Shown here: in pieces, positions 51,504 through 60,641 of the stretch
Layout of the letters: each line of letters opens with the position of its first letter
Numbering within the stretch: the first letter of the stretch is position 1
Origin: JAWKRB01 sp041389885
Lineage (GTDB): Bacteria; Myxococcota_A; Polyangia; Polyangiales; Ga0077539
NCBI GenBank assembly: GCA_041389885.1
Contig: JAWKRB010000036.1
Coordinates: forward strand, 1 to 64,000
DNA length: 64,000 nucleotides
Reading direction: 5' to 3'
Position numbers and translations under genes: made by a program
Notes under the pieces: generated by a model
Databases searched by the model: none
Seen by the model: only the letters and a program-made list of their open reading frames with translations
Told to the model about the DNA's origin: nothing

Positions 51504-54230
51504 ATGAGACGACGCGACCTTTGGCTCCTCGGTCTCCTCGCCGCGTGCGACGCGACGCCCGCCGCGCCCACCGACGCGGGCGACGCGGGTGACGTCGCTG
51601 CTCCCGACGCGGCGGATGTCACCGGGGCCGACGCGGCGTGCACGGAAATCACGGCGATTCACTCGGTGCTGCCCTTCGCGATCACCGTCGCCACGGGCTC
51701 GCGCACCGAGCTCGTGCTCCGCCTCGCGCGGGACCGACGTCAGTGCCCCGGCGACTACCGCCTCACGCTCAGCGCGGGCCTCGGGGCCGTCCCCGCGCGG
51801 GTCACCGTTCCCCTCGACGAGGGCAGCGTGACCGTCCCCTTCACCGCCGGCGCCGCGCCTGGCGAGGGCACGCTGCGCATCGAAGCCGAAGGAACACCCG
51901 CGCTCACCGTCCCTGTGCGCGTGCGCGCCGACGCGCTCCCGAATTGCGCCGCGGGACAGCGGGTCACCCTCGGCGCGCTGCGCGCGGGCGCGACGGTCGA
52001 GGGCACGCTCGACGGCGCGTCGGTGTCGCTCACCGCGCCCCTCGCGAGCGACCCGTTGCCCGCGGGGGAGCTCGTCGCGGAGTGCGTCGATGTCCCTGTG
52101 CCGCAAGGGTATCGCGCGGTCGGACCCGCGGTGCGCTTCGGCCCTGGGGTGAGCGCGACGGGGCGGGAGCTGCGCTTCTCGATCCCCGCGAACGCGGCGC
52201 GGGTGCCCGCGCGCTACGCGAGCCACGTCGAGGTCGCCTGGACACCCCCTGGGACCAACGCCCGCGCCCGCGTGGTGCCCGTGAGCGACGTGATCTTCAA
52301 CCCCGAGGGGACCTCCCTGGGCTTTCGCGGCTACCGCCTCGGCACCTACCGCGCGGTGGTGCGCGACGCGCTCCCGCGCGAGGTCCGACGTCGGGTGAAC
52401 TACCGCGGGGTCTACGGGATCTCCATGGGCGCGGTGGGCGCGTCGATGCTCGGCGTGCGCGACCTCGCGCGCTTCGACCTCATCGCGGCCCTCGGCGGCG
52501 CGGCCGATCACACCACCAGCGGGCACTACCTGCGCGAGTACGTCTTCGGCGGCTTCTGCACCGCCGCCGAGCGCGCGCGCCTGGGCGACACCGCCTGCGC
52601 GAGCTCGTCCCTCGCGCGCACGCGCCCCGCCCCCGACCTCAACTACGCCCGGCAAGACTTCGAGCACTTCTTCGCGCCCCCCGGTGGTGGAACCGGCGGC
52701 ACCTTCGACCGACGCGCGCGCTTTCGCGGCTTTCGCGACATCGCGCGGATGTTCGGCAACCCCATCATGCGCGCCGACCCGTCGAGCCGGGTGGTGCCGT
52801 TGGGGGTTCCCGCGAGCGAGCTAAGCCGCAGCGACGCAGAGCGTTGTAGCGCGCCGGTGGTCCTGGGCGGGCCGACGGCGTCGATGGACGCGCGCTTCTA
52901 CGACGACGAGTTCAACCCCGACGGTCGCGCCGCGGCGATCACCTTCTGCGACGGCGGGCTCGCGCCGGGGAGCGTCGGCGACTGGGACGGCGGCGTGGGC
53001 AACTACCCCGTCGAGATCGCCCTCGCCATCGACCTCAACGGCAACGGGCGCCGAGACCCCGGCGAGCCCGTGGTCCGCAACGCCTCGGAGCCCTACCTCG
53101 ACCTGGGTCCCGACAACCTCGCGTCGAGGGACGAGCCCGGCTACGACCCCGTCACCAACCCCGACCCCGCGGGCGACGACTACGACCGCGTCTACAACCC
53201 CGGCGGCACCGAAGACAACCACGAGCGCGACGAGGGTGAGCGCTTCGAAGACCTCGGCCTCGACGGCGTCGCCTGCCCCGCGGGACGGCTCTGCCCCTAC
53301 GACGCGGGGGAGGGCAACGGCGTCTTCGACACCTCCGCGGGCGAGGGCGCGGTCACCCGCATGAACAACCCCCGCACGCGCCTCGCCCTCGCGCCTCAAG
53401 ACGAGGTGCTGCGCGTGGCCCAGTGGCTCGACGGCGGCGTGCGAGACGCCCTGCAATTCGGGGTCAACGCCAACCACTACGCGGGGGTGCTCGCGCAGCG
53501 CGACGCGCACCTGCGGGTGCTCGACGGCTTCTCGTCGCTCACGGGCCAGCGCGCGTCGAGCGTGGCGGCGGAGGGCGAGTTTCGCCCCGAAGACGTCCCC
53601 TGGAGCGACCTCCCCGCGCGCACCCTGCTGCGCTACGGCAGCCTCGACGCGAGCGCCGACGACGTGCGCCTGGGCGACGGCGCGCACGTGGGCACCAACG
53701 CGCAGATCACCAACCGCCTCCTCGCGTCGCTGCTCTGGGCCTCGTCCCGCTGGCCCGACGGCGACACGCGCTTCGAGCCCTTCACCCCGAGCTCCGACAA
53801 CGAGGGCCGCTGCGCCGCGGGCTACACCTGCGCCTTCGACTTTCGCTCGGAGCGCGCGGGGCGCACGGGGCAGGTGGTGATCGTGCTCCCGCCGGGCTAC
53901 CACGACCCCTCGAACGCGGGGCTGCGCTACCCGGTGCTGTACCTCCTGCACGGCTACGGCATGGAGCCCAGGGGCCTGGCGGGCACCGGGCTCATCGCGG
54001 CCACGCGCATGGTGGCGCGAGACCTGCCGCGGTGGGCGCGCCCGCAGAAGTTCATCATGGTGTTCCCGGATGGTGCGTGCCGCCCTGGGGACGGCTGCCA
54101 GGAGGGGACCTTCTACGTCGACTCGCCCGCGGGCACGCCGCGCATGGAGGTGTTCTTCAACGAGCTCTCGGCGTGGGTCGAGTCGACCTTTCGCGTGCGC
54201 GCGCCCGAAGAGCGCAGCGTCACGGAGTGA
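51504..54230 (+). CDS. Large lipoprotein with esterase motifs in permuted order
   Basis: A 908-residue protein. The signal ends LLAAC. Residues 20-290 are beta-rich. At about 305 the nucleophile elbow GISMGAVGASML of an esterase appears, followed by insertions with Asp/Asn-rich calcium-binding-like loops (DLNGNGRRDPGEPV, dockerin/EF-hand-like). Only at the C-terminus (residues 790-908) does the fold's usual first half appear: YPVLYLLHGYGMEP (oxyanion), FIMVFPDGACRPGDGC and FFNELSAWVESTFRVRAPEE. Order is inverted relative to esterase D/feruloyl-esterase proteins. It overlaps ndh (other strand) by 11 bp. Lipid-anchored hydrolase inferred. Confidence 0.65.
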   Translation: MRRRDLWLLGLLAACDATPAAPTDAGDAGDVAAPDAADVTGADAACTEITAIHSVLPFAITVATGSRTELVLRLARDRRQCPGDYRLTLSAGLGAVPARVTVPLDEGSVTVPFTAGAAPGEGTLRIEAEGTPALTVPVRVRADALPNCAAGQRVTLGALRAGATVEGTLDGASVSLTAPLASDPLPAGELVAECVDVPVPQGYRAVGPAVRFGPGVSATGRELRFSIPANAARVPARYASHVEVAWTPPGTNARARVVPVSDVIFNPEGTSLGFRGYRLGTYRAVVRDALPREVRRRVNYRGVYGISMGAVGASMLGVRDLARFDLIAALGGAADHTTSGHYLREYVFGGFCTAAERARLGDTACASSSLARTRPAPDLNYARQDFEHFFAPPGGGTGGTFDRRARFRGFRDIARMFGNPIMRADPSSRVVPLGVPASELSRSDAERCSAPVVLGGPTASMDARFYDDEFNPDGRAAAITFCDGGLAPGSVGDWDGGVGNYPVEIALAIDLNGNGRRDPGEPVVRNASEPYLDLGPDNLASRDEPGYDPVTNPDPAGDDYDRVYNPGGTEDNHERDEGERFEDLGLDGVACPAGRLCPYDAGEGNGVFDTSAGEGAVTRMNNPRTRLALAPQDEVLRVAQWLDGGVRDALQFGVNANHYAGVLAQRDAHLRVLDGFSSLTGQRASSVAAEGEFRPEDVPWSDLPARTLLRYGSLDASADDVRLGDGAHVGTNAQITNRLLASLLWASSRWPDGDTRFEPFTPSSDNEGRCAAGYTCAFDFRSERAGRTGQVVIVLPPGYHDPSNAGLRYPVLYLLHGYGMEPRGLAGTGLIAATRMVARDLPRWARPQKFIMVFPDGACRPGDGCQEGTFYVDSPAGTPRMEVFFNELSAWVESTFRVRAPEERSVTE

Positions 54231-55524
54231 CCTCGCGCTCGGGGGCCTCGACCTTCGCGCGCCGCTCGGGGCCGCCGGTGATCAGCCGCGCGCCGCGGTC
54301 GAAGGTGAACCACGCGGTGATCCACTCGATCATCACGATGAGCCGGTTGTCGAAGCCGATGAGCAGCGCGACGTGCAGAAAGGCCCACACGAGCCACGCG
54401 AAGAAGCCCGCGAAGCGCGCGCCGGGGAGCTGCACGATGGCCCGGTTGCGACCGATGGTCGCCATGGACCCCAGGTCCTTGTAACGAAAGGGCTCCCGCG
54501 CCTCGCCGCGCATCGTTCGCACGATGTTCGCCGCCGCGAGCTTCGCGCCCTGAATCGCCCCCTGCGCCACGCCAGGGACCTCGACCCCGTTCGCGTCTTT
54601 CAGCGTCGCCATGTCGCCCACGACGTAGACCTCGGGGTGCTCGGGGAGCGTGAGGTCGGGGCTCACCCTCACCCGCCCCGCGCGGTCGAGGGGCGCGCCG
54701 AGGTGCTTCGCCAGGGGAGAGCCCTGCACCCCCGCGGCCCAGAGGATCGTCGCCGCGCGCAGCTCCTCGTCGCCGAGCCGCACCACGCCCTCGGCGATCT
54801 CCGTGACCCGCGCGCCGAGACGCACGGTCACCCCCATCTCCTTGAGTGACTGCAACGCCTTGTCCTGCAAGGACTTGTCAAACGCTGTGAGCACGCTCTC
54901 GCCCGCCTCGAGGAGGTGCACCTGGGCCTGAGAGGGGTCGATGTTGCGAAAGTCTCGCGAGAGGGTGCGCCGCGCGATCTCGGCGAGGGCGCCGGCGAGC
55001 TCGACACCCGTGGCCCCGCCGCCGACGACCACGAAGTTCAAGAGCTGCGCGCGGCGCGCGGGGTCGGTCTCGCGCTCGGCGTCTTCAAAGGCCGTGAGGG
55101 TGCGCCGGCGGATCTCGAGGGCGTCGTCGAGGGTCTTGAGCCCCACCGCGTGCTTCGCCCACGCGTCGTGGCCGAACCACGAGTGCGACGCGCCGCAGGC
55201 GACGATGAGGTGGTCGTAGTGAACCGATCCGTGGTCGAGGGTGACGGTGCGGGCGTCGACGTCGATCGACGTGACCTCGGCGAGGAGCACGGTGACGTTG
55301 GGCTGCCCGCGCACGACGCGGCGAATGGGCTCGGCGATGTCGGCGGGGGAGAGCCCCGCGGTGGCGACCTGGTAGAGCAGCGGCTGAAAGAGGTGGTGGT
55401 TGCGCCGGTCGATGAGGGTCACGTCGACCGGCGCGCGGCGCAGCGCGAGGGCCGCGTTGAGACCGCCGAATCCTCCGCCGAGGATGACAACCCGAGGCCG
55501 CGTCGGAGCGTTCGAAGGAGACAT
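54220..55524 (-). CDS. ndh: Type II NADH dehydrogenase
   Basis: A 434-residue FAD/NAD protein. Two Rossmann motifs (VVILGGGFGGLNAAL for FAD, FVVVGGGATGVELAGAL for NADH), a middle part HHLFQPLLYQVATAGLSP typical of NDH-2, and GVPGVAQGAIQGAKLAA that touches quinone. A C-terminal amphipathic/hydrophobic segment (FFAWLVWAFLHVALLIGF) anchors it to the membrane. It oxidises NADH with quinone without proton pumping. Length is normal. Confidence 0.95.
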   Translation of the reverse strand: MSPSNAPTRPRVVILGGGFGGLNAALALRRAPVDVTLIDRRNHHLFQPLLYQVATAGLSPADIAEPIRRVVRGQPNVTVLLAEVTSIDVDARTVTLDHGSVHYDHLIVACGASHSWFGHDAWAKHAVGLKTLDDALEIRRRTLTAFEDAERETDPARRAQLLNFVVVGGGATGVELAGALAEIARRTLSRDFRNIDPSQAQVHLLEAGESVLTAFDKSLQDKALQSLKEMGVTVRLGARVTEIAEGVVRLGDEELRAATILWAAGVQGSPLAKHLGAPLDRAGRVRVSPDLTLPEHPEVYVVGDMATLKDANGVEVPGVAQGAIQGAKLAAANIVRTMRGEAREPFRYKDLGSMATIGRNRAIVQLPGARFAGFFAWLVWAFLHVALLIGFDNRLIVMIEWITAWFTFDRGARLITGGPERRAKVEAPEREVTP

Positions 55525-55572
55525 CGCGCGGGAGGGTCTCTCACCCCGCGCGCCGCCGCACAAGGGATCGCC

Positions 55573-56175
55573 CTACGCGTCCGTCGCGTCGACCGGGGCG
55601 GCGTCGGGGGCCTCGGCGTCGGGGGCCTCGGCGTCGGGGGCCTCGGCGTCGGGGGCGTCGGGGGCCTCGGCGTCGGTGGTGTCAGGGGCGTCGGGGGCCA
55701 CGGCGTCGGGGACGGCCAGGGTCTCGGCGTCGGGGGCGTCTGGGGTCTCGGCGTCCAAGGGCTCTCCCGCGTCGGGGGTCTCGGCGTCGGGGGCGTCGGG
55801 GGCGACGACGTCGCGCGGGGCCTGCGCGTCGGCGAGGAGCGCGCAGGACGCGCCGAGGCAGATCTGCCCCGCCGGGCACGACGCGCCGCAGCGCCCGCAG
55901 TGGCTCTGGTCGGTGAGGAGGTTCACGCACTGGTCGCCGCAGCGGGCGAAGGGGTCGCTGCACAGCGGCGGCGGCGTGGTGACCGCGCCCCCGTCGGCGC
56001 ACAGGCACTCGGAGAGGCGCTGGTTCGCGCCGCAGGTGCGCCAGCCCTGGCGGTCGCCCGAGCAGAGGCACGCGACCACCGCGCCCGCGTTGCACTCGGG
56101 GAGCTGAATCGGCGCCGGCGCGCGCTCGGAGCATCCCAGGATCATCGCGGTCACAAGCAAGGGGCGGAGAGACAT
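55573..56175 (-). CDS. Lipoprotein with APDA repeats
   Basis: A 200-residue protein. The signal ends AMILGC. A Cys-rich part (CGDQCVNLLTDQSHCGRCGA) of the myxobacterial CGxCGxxC type follows, then about 75 residues of APDAEAPDAPDA-type repeats to the end. The repeats are probably an extended stalk. The same Cys motif occurs in the partial gene at 63287. Confidence 0.8.
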   Translation of the reverse strand: MSLRPLLVTAMILGCSERAPAPIQLPECNAGAVVACLCSGDRQGWRTCGANQRLSECLCADGGAVTTPPPLCSDPFARCGDQCVNLLTDQSHCGRCGASCPAGQICLGASCALLADAQAPRDVVAPDAPDAETPDAGEPLDAETPDAPDAETLAVPDAVAPDAPDTTDAEAPDAPDAEAPDAEAPDAEAPDAAPVDATDA

Positions 56176-56311
56176 GGCGGGAAACCTGCGGCAATCACCC
56201 CGGCGGCACAAGCCGCGCGCCGCGCAGGACGCCGTCGCCGCCCGCGGGGTGCGTCCTGCTCCCTCCCGCGCCCGCGTGCGCTGGGCGCCGTCGGTGTACA
56301 AGCGACGGGCC

Positions 56312-57208
56312 ATGCCCAACGCCCCGCTGCGCCCCGGCGACCGCGTCGCCGTGGTCTCGCCCTCTTCTCCCTCCGACCCCGCGCAATTGACCGAGGGGAT
56401 CGCCCGCTGGGCGGCGTGTTGTTCGATCTCCAACGACCCGAGGCCCTTCTCCCGCAAGGGATTTCTCGCGGGCGATGACTCCCTCCGTGGGGGCGCCCTC
56501 GTCGAGGCCGTTCGAGACCATACGGTGCGCGCGGTGCTCGCGGCGCGGGGGGGATACGGCGCCGCGCGGGTGCTCGAGGGCCACGGCGAGGCGCTGCGCG
56601 AGGCCCTGCGCGACGACCCGAAGCCCCTCGTGGGCTTCAGCGACATCACGGCGCTCCACGCGCTGTGGTCCCTCGCGGGGGCGCGCTCGGTGCATGGTCC
56701 CATGGTGGCCGCCGTCGGTCGCGGCGCGTCGCTGGAGGAGGTGCGCGCGGTGCTGTGCGGCGCCGTCCCCGAGGCGTGGACGGGCCTCGAGGTGTGGCGC
56801 GGGGGCGAGGCGCGGGGCGTCGCGCGGGGCGGCAACCTCGCGGTGCTCGCGTCGCTCCTGGGAACCCCCTGGGCGATGGACCTCGACGGCGCGGTGCTCC
56901 TCCTCGAAGACGTCTCCGAGGCGCCCTACCGCCTCGACCGCATGCTCACCTCGCTGCGCCTGAGCGGCGCGCTGCGCGGGGTGCGGGCCGTCGTGCTCGG
57001 CGAGTTCACGGGCTGCGACGCGAGGGCCGACGGGGTGAGCGCCGACGAGGTGCTCCGCGAGCGGCTCGGTGACCTCGGCGTGCCCGTGCTCGCCCGCGCG
57101 CCCTTCGGGCACGGCGCGACGCACCGCGCGTGGGTGCAGGGCGCGCCCGTGCGGGTCACCGCCGACGGCGCCCTCGTGCACGACGAGGGCGTCAGCTCCG
57201 CGCGGTGA
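56312..57208 (+). CDS. ldcA: LD-carboxypeptidase (S66 family)
   Basis: A 298-residue protein with RPGDRVAVVSPSSPSDPAQL, KGFLAGDDSLRGGALVEAVR, LAARGGYGAARVLEG, GFSDITALHALW (catalytic Ser) and the Glu/His parts LLLEDVSEAPYRLDRML and FGHGATHRAWVQG. S66 enzymes cleave the D-Ala from tetrapeptides in murein recycling, or microcin-type peptides. The segment ACCSISNDPRPFSR after helix 1 is unusual, about 10 residues shorter than normal; this may reflect an indel. Confidence 0.9.
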   Translation: MPNAPLRPGDRVAVVSPSSPSDPAQLTEGIARWAACCSISNDPRPFSRKGFLAGDDSLRGGALVEAVRDHTVRAVLAARGGYGAARVLEGHGEALREALRDDPKPLVGFSDITALHALWSLAGARSVHGPMVAAVGRGASLEEVRAVLCGAVPEAWTGLEVWRGGEARGVARGGNLAVLASLLGTPWAMDLDGAVLLLEDVSEAPYRLDRMLTSLRLSGALRGVRAVVLGEFTGCDARADGVSADEVLRERLGDLGVPVLARAPFGHGATHRAWVQGAPVRVTADGALVHDEGVSSAR

Positions 57209-58178
57209 TCTGCGCCCGCAGCGCCTGCTCGACCTGCGCCTGCACCGACGCTGGGAGGCGCGCGGCGGCGACCCGGAGAAACTCCGCGCCCCGCAGCGCG
57301 TGGAGCAGGCGGTAGTACGCGGTGCGCGAGGGCGCGTCGGCGTCGGAGGGCGCGAAGCCGCGCTCGGTGTACCCGTCGGCGAAGCTCTCGCACCAGCGCG
57401 TGAGGTGGTGCGCGCGAAAGGGGTTGGTCGCGTCGTGCTCGAAGAGCGACGACACGAAGGCCAGCTCGTACAAGGGGTCGCCCGCGCTCGCGTACTCGAA
57501 GTCGATCCACGCGGTGACGCGGCCGCCGAGGGTGAGCACGTTGAGCGGCTGCGGGTCGCCGTGGAGCAGCCTGCCCTGCGTCACGGCGTCGAGGGCGGGG
57601 GCGAGGGCGGCGAGGCGGGCCGCGGCGGCGTCGCAGAGGTCGCCGAGAGGCGTGCTGCGGGCGTCTCGAAGCGCAAGGGCCGCAGCGGCTTCCATCGCGT
57701 CGCGCCAGGTGCGAAACATCCCGCGGCCCACGCCGTCGAGGAGCCCGAAGCCCGGCACCGGCCGCGCGTGCAGGGCCGCGAGCCCCTCGCCGAACTGCCG
57801 CCAGAGCCCGAGGGCCATGGCGTCGGGGCGCGCGTGGAGCGCGGCGTGCAGGGTCTCGCCCGGCAGCTCGCGCATGAGCACGGCGTCGCACGCGCTCGCG
57901 AGGGGGTGATCGCGCACCTGCACCTCGTGCACGGTGGGGACCCGCGGGTCGTTGCCCAGCAGCGCGCGCACCTGCCGCTCGCGCTCGACGCGGCCGCTGC
58001 CCCTGGGGGTGATCCGTAAGACCCTCGCGCCGCCCTCGCGGAGGGCGATGCGGTAGACCCGCGAGCGGTTGCCCTGGCCGATGGCCGTGACCGACTCGAC
58101 GGGCTCGCGCACGAGGGCCCAGGCGTCGGAGATCCCCACGGTGGGGAGCTCGTCCTGCACGGTCTCGAGCCGGCTCAC
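57192..58178 (-). CDS. Aminoglycoside phosphotransferase-like (APH) protein
   Basis: A 328-residue kinase-like protein: GQGNRSRVYRI (P-loop), a Lys-containing strand (ARVLRITPRG), LLHGDPQPLNVL (catalytic HGDxxxxN), and WIDFEYASAGDPLYELA (metal-binding Asp). Family members phosphorylate small molecules such as choline, homoserine or antibiotics. The GTG start overlaps the stop of the upstream lipoprotein gene (GTGA), so they are coupled. Convergent overlap of 17 bp with ldcA. Confidence 0.88.
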   Translation of the reverse strand: MSRLETVQDELPTVGISDAWALVREPVESVTAIGQGNRSRVYRIALREGGARVLRITPRGSGRVERERQVRALLGNDPRVPTVHEVQVRDHPLASACDAVLMRELPGETLHAALHARPDAMALGLWRQFGEGLAALHARPVPGFGLLDGVGRGMFRTWRDAMEAAAALALRDARSTPLGDLCDAAAARLAALAPALDAVTQGRLLHGDPQPLNVLTLGGRVTAWIDFEYASAGDPLYELAFVSSLFEHDATNPFRAHHLTRWCESFADGYTERGFAPSDADAPSRTAYYRLLHALRGAEFLRVAAARLPASVQAQVEQALRAQITARS

Positions 58179-59359
58179 GGCAGGGCCCTCAGGTCGTAGG
58201 GCCAGAGGCCCGCGCCCACGCTGATGGATCCTCCCGCGACGGGCTCTCCCGCGAGGTCGAAGACCCGCACCCCGGCGCCCGCGCCGGTGTCGGCGTCGCC
58301 CGAGTCGCCGACGTAGAGCCTGCCGCCCTGCACGTGCAGGGGCGACGGGTTCCAGCTCCCGCTGCGCACGAGCTCGCGGGCCTCGCGGGTCGAGAGGTCC
58401 CAGCGCAGCACGCGGGTCGCGGCGATGTCGGCGCCGGTGTCACGCCGCGCGGGGACCTTCAGCGCCAGGGCGTTCGGGCCCAGGACGGCGACGTCGTCGA
58501 TGTTCCCGCCGAGGTCCTCTTCGCGCACCGCGGGGTCACGGAGCGCGGGCGCGCCGTCGACCACCTCCACGCGCTCCACCGCGCCGTCGCCGACGACCCG
58601 GTACGACCCGACGGTGCCCAGGAGCAGCGTGCGTCCAGGGAGCTCCCAGCGCCACGGGGTCACGGGGTTCGCCCTGGGGAGCTCGAGGGTCCCCACCACC
58701 CGGTCGTCGCGCGTGTCGACGCGCACGATCAGCCCGCGCTGCGTGGGGGCGGCGGGGTCGTCGAGGCGCTGGAGCGACACCCAGACCTCGTGGCCCACCC
58801 GCACCATCGCGTCCATGTGCGGGCGCGGCGCGGCGCCCTGGTACGGCGACAGGTCGACGGTGGCGCTCACCGCGCAGCTCCGCAGGTCGAGCACCGCGAG
58901 GGACGGGAGGTCGTAGCGGGTGACGTAGAGCCGGTGGTCGTCGACGGCGACGACGTCGTGGGCGTTCGCCGCGCGCACGCCCCGCGCGCGCTCCTCGGCG
59001 CTCACCGCGGCGACCTGCGCGACGTAGCGCGGCGGGCGCGCGCGGAGGTCGAAGAGGCTGAGGTTGTCGCCCGTGCCCACCGCGCGGTTGAGCACCACGA
59101 GGGCGTGACCCGCCACGCGCACCACCGAGTCGCCCGCTACGCCGAGGGCCATCGCGCTGCGCTGCAACGAGTTCGGATCGATCTCCCAGGCCGAGCCGCT
59201 CTGGTAGTTGCTCCCGAGGGCGAGGACCCGCGTGGGGGGGAGCGCCTCGGTGAGCCCGGGGCCGACCAGCGTGGCGCAGCGCGCGGCGAGGTCGCCGACG
59301 GGGGCCTGCGGGGGGTCGGCGCAGGCGACGAGCAGCAGCGGGAGGACGGCGTGGCGCAT
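58175..59359 (-). CDS. Beta-propeller-like lipoprotein
   Basis: A 394-residue protein. The signal MRHAVLPLLLVAC is short but has a lipobox (LLVAC). The mature part is beta-rich, with repeating strands like LSLFDLRARPPRYVAQV, LYVTRYDLPSLAVLDLRSC, VSLQRLDD and VLRWDLSTREARELV, compatible with a six- to eight-bladed propeller. It is translationally coupled to the APH gene. Function unknown; may bind ligand at the surface. Confidence 0.75.
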   Translation of the reverse strand: MRHAVLPLLLVACADPPQAPVGDLAARCATLVGPGLTEALPPTRVLALGSNYQSGSAWEIDPNSLQRSAMALGVAGDSVVRVAGHALVVLNRAVGTGDNLSLFDLRARPPRYVAQVAAVSAEERARGVRAANAHDVVAVDDHRLYVTRYDLPSLAVLDLRSCAVSATVDLSPYQGAAPRPHMDAMVRVGHEVWVSLQRLDDPAAPTQRGLIVRVDTRDDRVVGTLELPRANPVTPWRWELPGRTLLLGTVGSYRVVGDGAVERVEVVDGAPALRDPAVREEDLGGNIDDVAVLGPNALALKVPARRDTGADIAATRVLRWDLSTREARELVRSGSWNPSPLHVQGGRLYVGDSGDADTGAGAGVRVFDLAGEPVAGGSISVGAGLWPYDLRALP

Positions 59360-59404
59360 GTCCGGGCGGGGAGGTCTAACACGCGCCCCCCCCGAGGGCG
59401 CGGT

Positions 59405-59434
59405 TTGACAGGACCTCCCGGCTTCGCGTATCTA
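59405..59434 (+). promoter_or_regulatory. Sigma70-type promoter of the small basic gene
   Basis: TTGACA (59405-59410), 18 nt, TATCTA (59429-59434). Start codon 34 nt after the -10 end. Consensus quality is high for this GC-rich DNA. Confidence 0.6.
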
Positions 59435-59467
59435 CGCCGCCCCCTGTATATCCCTGAGGATTGATCG

Positions 59468-59695
59468 ATGCAGAAGCCCAAGTTCAAGACGGTTGAGAAG
59501 TCGGCCTGGCTCTATGTCACCACCCGCCTGCACCCCAAGAAGGCCCCGGCGATGAGCCGCCGCACCGCGATCCGCTGCGGGTACCTCACCACCGCCTCGA
59601 ACCTCCTCGAGACCGAAGAGACCCTGCCCACGCCGGTGTCGGGCGAGCCGATGCGCGTCTACCGCGCCCGCGCCGCCGCCGCGATCAAGCCCTGA
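59468..59695 (+). CDS. Small basic protein of unknown function
   Basis: A 75-residue protein rich in Lys/Arg (MQKPKFKTVEKSAWLYVTTR; RLHPKKAPAMSRRTAIRCGY). No signal peptide or membrane segment. Its strong promoter and tight position, just before the MBL-fold gene, suggest it is expressed well; a nucleic-acid-binding role is a guess from charge. Confidence 0.6.
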   Translation: MQKPKFKTVEKSAWLYVTTRLHPKKAPAMSRRTAIRCGYLTTASNLLETEETLPTPVSGEPMRVYRARAAAAIKP

Positions 59696-59715
59696 GCCCG
59701 AAGCTCACGCCTTCG

Positions 59716-59744
59716 TTGACGCGCTTCTTTCGCGAGGGATAAAA
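59716..59744 (+). promoter_or_regulatory. Candidate promoter of the MBL-fold gene
   Basis: TTGACG (59716-59721), 17 nt, ATAAAA (59739-59744). It lies only 10 bp before the GTG at 59754, so the message could be leaderless or start at the in-frame GTG 59781. Confidence 0.4.
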
Positions 59745-59753
59745 CCTCAGCGC

Positions 59754-60620
59754 GTGTCTGCTGCAAGCGAAGGCTTCTCGGTGAAATTCTGGGGCGTACG
59801 CGGGAGCGTCGCCACGCCGGGTCCCGCCACGGTCGCCGTGGGCGGCAACACGAGCTGCGTCGAGGTGCGCGTCGCTGGAGAGCGGGTGATCTTCGACGCG
59901 GGCACCGGGCTGCACCCCCTCGGCGAGACCCTCCTCGACCAGGGCCCGCAGCGCGCCCACGTCTTTCTCAGCCACCTGCACTGGGATCACATTCAGGGCC
60001 TGCCCTTCTTCGCTCCGCTCTACGAGCGCGAGGTCTCCCTGCGCGTTCACGCCGGTCGCGAGACCGGTCGCACGGTGCAGAGCGCCCTCGCGGGGCAGAT
60101 GGCCTTCCCCTACTTTCCCGTGAGGTTTCACGAGGTGCGCGCGGAGGTGGAGTGCCGCGACCTGGACGCCGACCAGCGGGTCGAGGTCGCGCCCGGCGTG
60201 GTCGTGCGCGGCGTCTCGGGGCACCACCCCGACGGGGTCTTCGTGTATCGCCTGGAGCACAAGGGGCTCTCGGTGGTCTACGCGACCGACGTCGAGTCGT
60301 CCCCCGACCTCGACGCGCGGCTCATCGAGATCGCCCGCGGCGCCGACGTGCTGATCTTCGACGCGCAGTACACCCCCGAGGAGTACGACGGCACCGTCGG
60401 ACGTCGCTCGCGGGTGGGGTGGGGGCACAGCACCATGGTCGACGCCGCGCGCATCGCCCGCGAGGCCGGCGTGGGCACCCTCGCGCTCTTTCACCACGAC
60501 CCGCGGCAAGACGACGCCGCCGTGGCCGACAAGGAGCGCCGCGCGCAGGTGCACTTCGAGCGCAGCGTCGCCGCCCGCGAGGGCCTCACGATCGACGTCT
60601 CCCGCGCGCGGGGGGGCTGA
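59754..60620 (+). CDS. MBL-fold metallo-hydrolase
   Basis: A 288-residue protein with the motif HLHWDHIQGLPFF (HxHxDH), DAGTGLHPLG and later VSGHHPDGVFVY and HSTMVDAARIAREAG. The KFWGVRGSVATPGP start is typical of the cAMP/cGMP phosphodiesterase-like or CheC-associated subgroup that often sits next to two-component systems. It likely hydrolyses a phosphodiester. Start: GTG 59754; GTG 59781 (KFWGVRG) also fits. Confidence 0.88.
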   Translation: MSAASEGFSVKFWGVRGSVATPGPATVAVGGNTSCVEVRVAGERVIFDAGTGLHPLGETLLDQGPQRAHVFLSHLHWDHIQGLPFFAPLYEREVSLRVHAGRETGRTVQSALAGQMAFPYFPVRFHEVRAEVECRDLDADQRVEVAPGVVVRGVSGHHPDGVFVYRLEHKGLSVVYATDVESSPDLDARLIEIARGADVLIFDAQYTPEEYDGTVGRRSRVGWGHSTMVDAARIAREAGVGTLALFHHDPRQDDAAVADKERRAQVHFERSVAAREGLTIDVSRARGG

Positions 60621-60641
60621 TCGGCGCGGGGTGAGGTGACC

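Noticed and set aside
55573..55830. GTCGGGGGCCTCGGC DNA repeats as a possible regulatory array
   Set aside because: They are the codons of the APDAE repeats of a lipoprotein on the minus strand.
59468..59695. Ribosomal protein assignment for the small basic protein
   Set aside because: Size and charge fit but I see no signature of any ribosomal family and no ribosomal neighbours.
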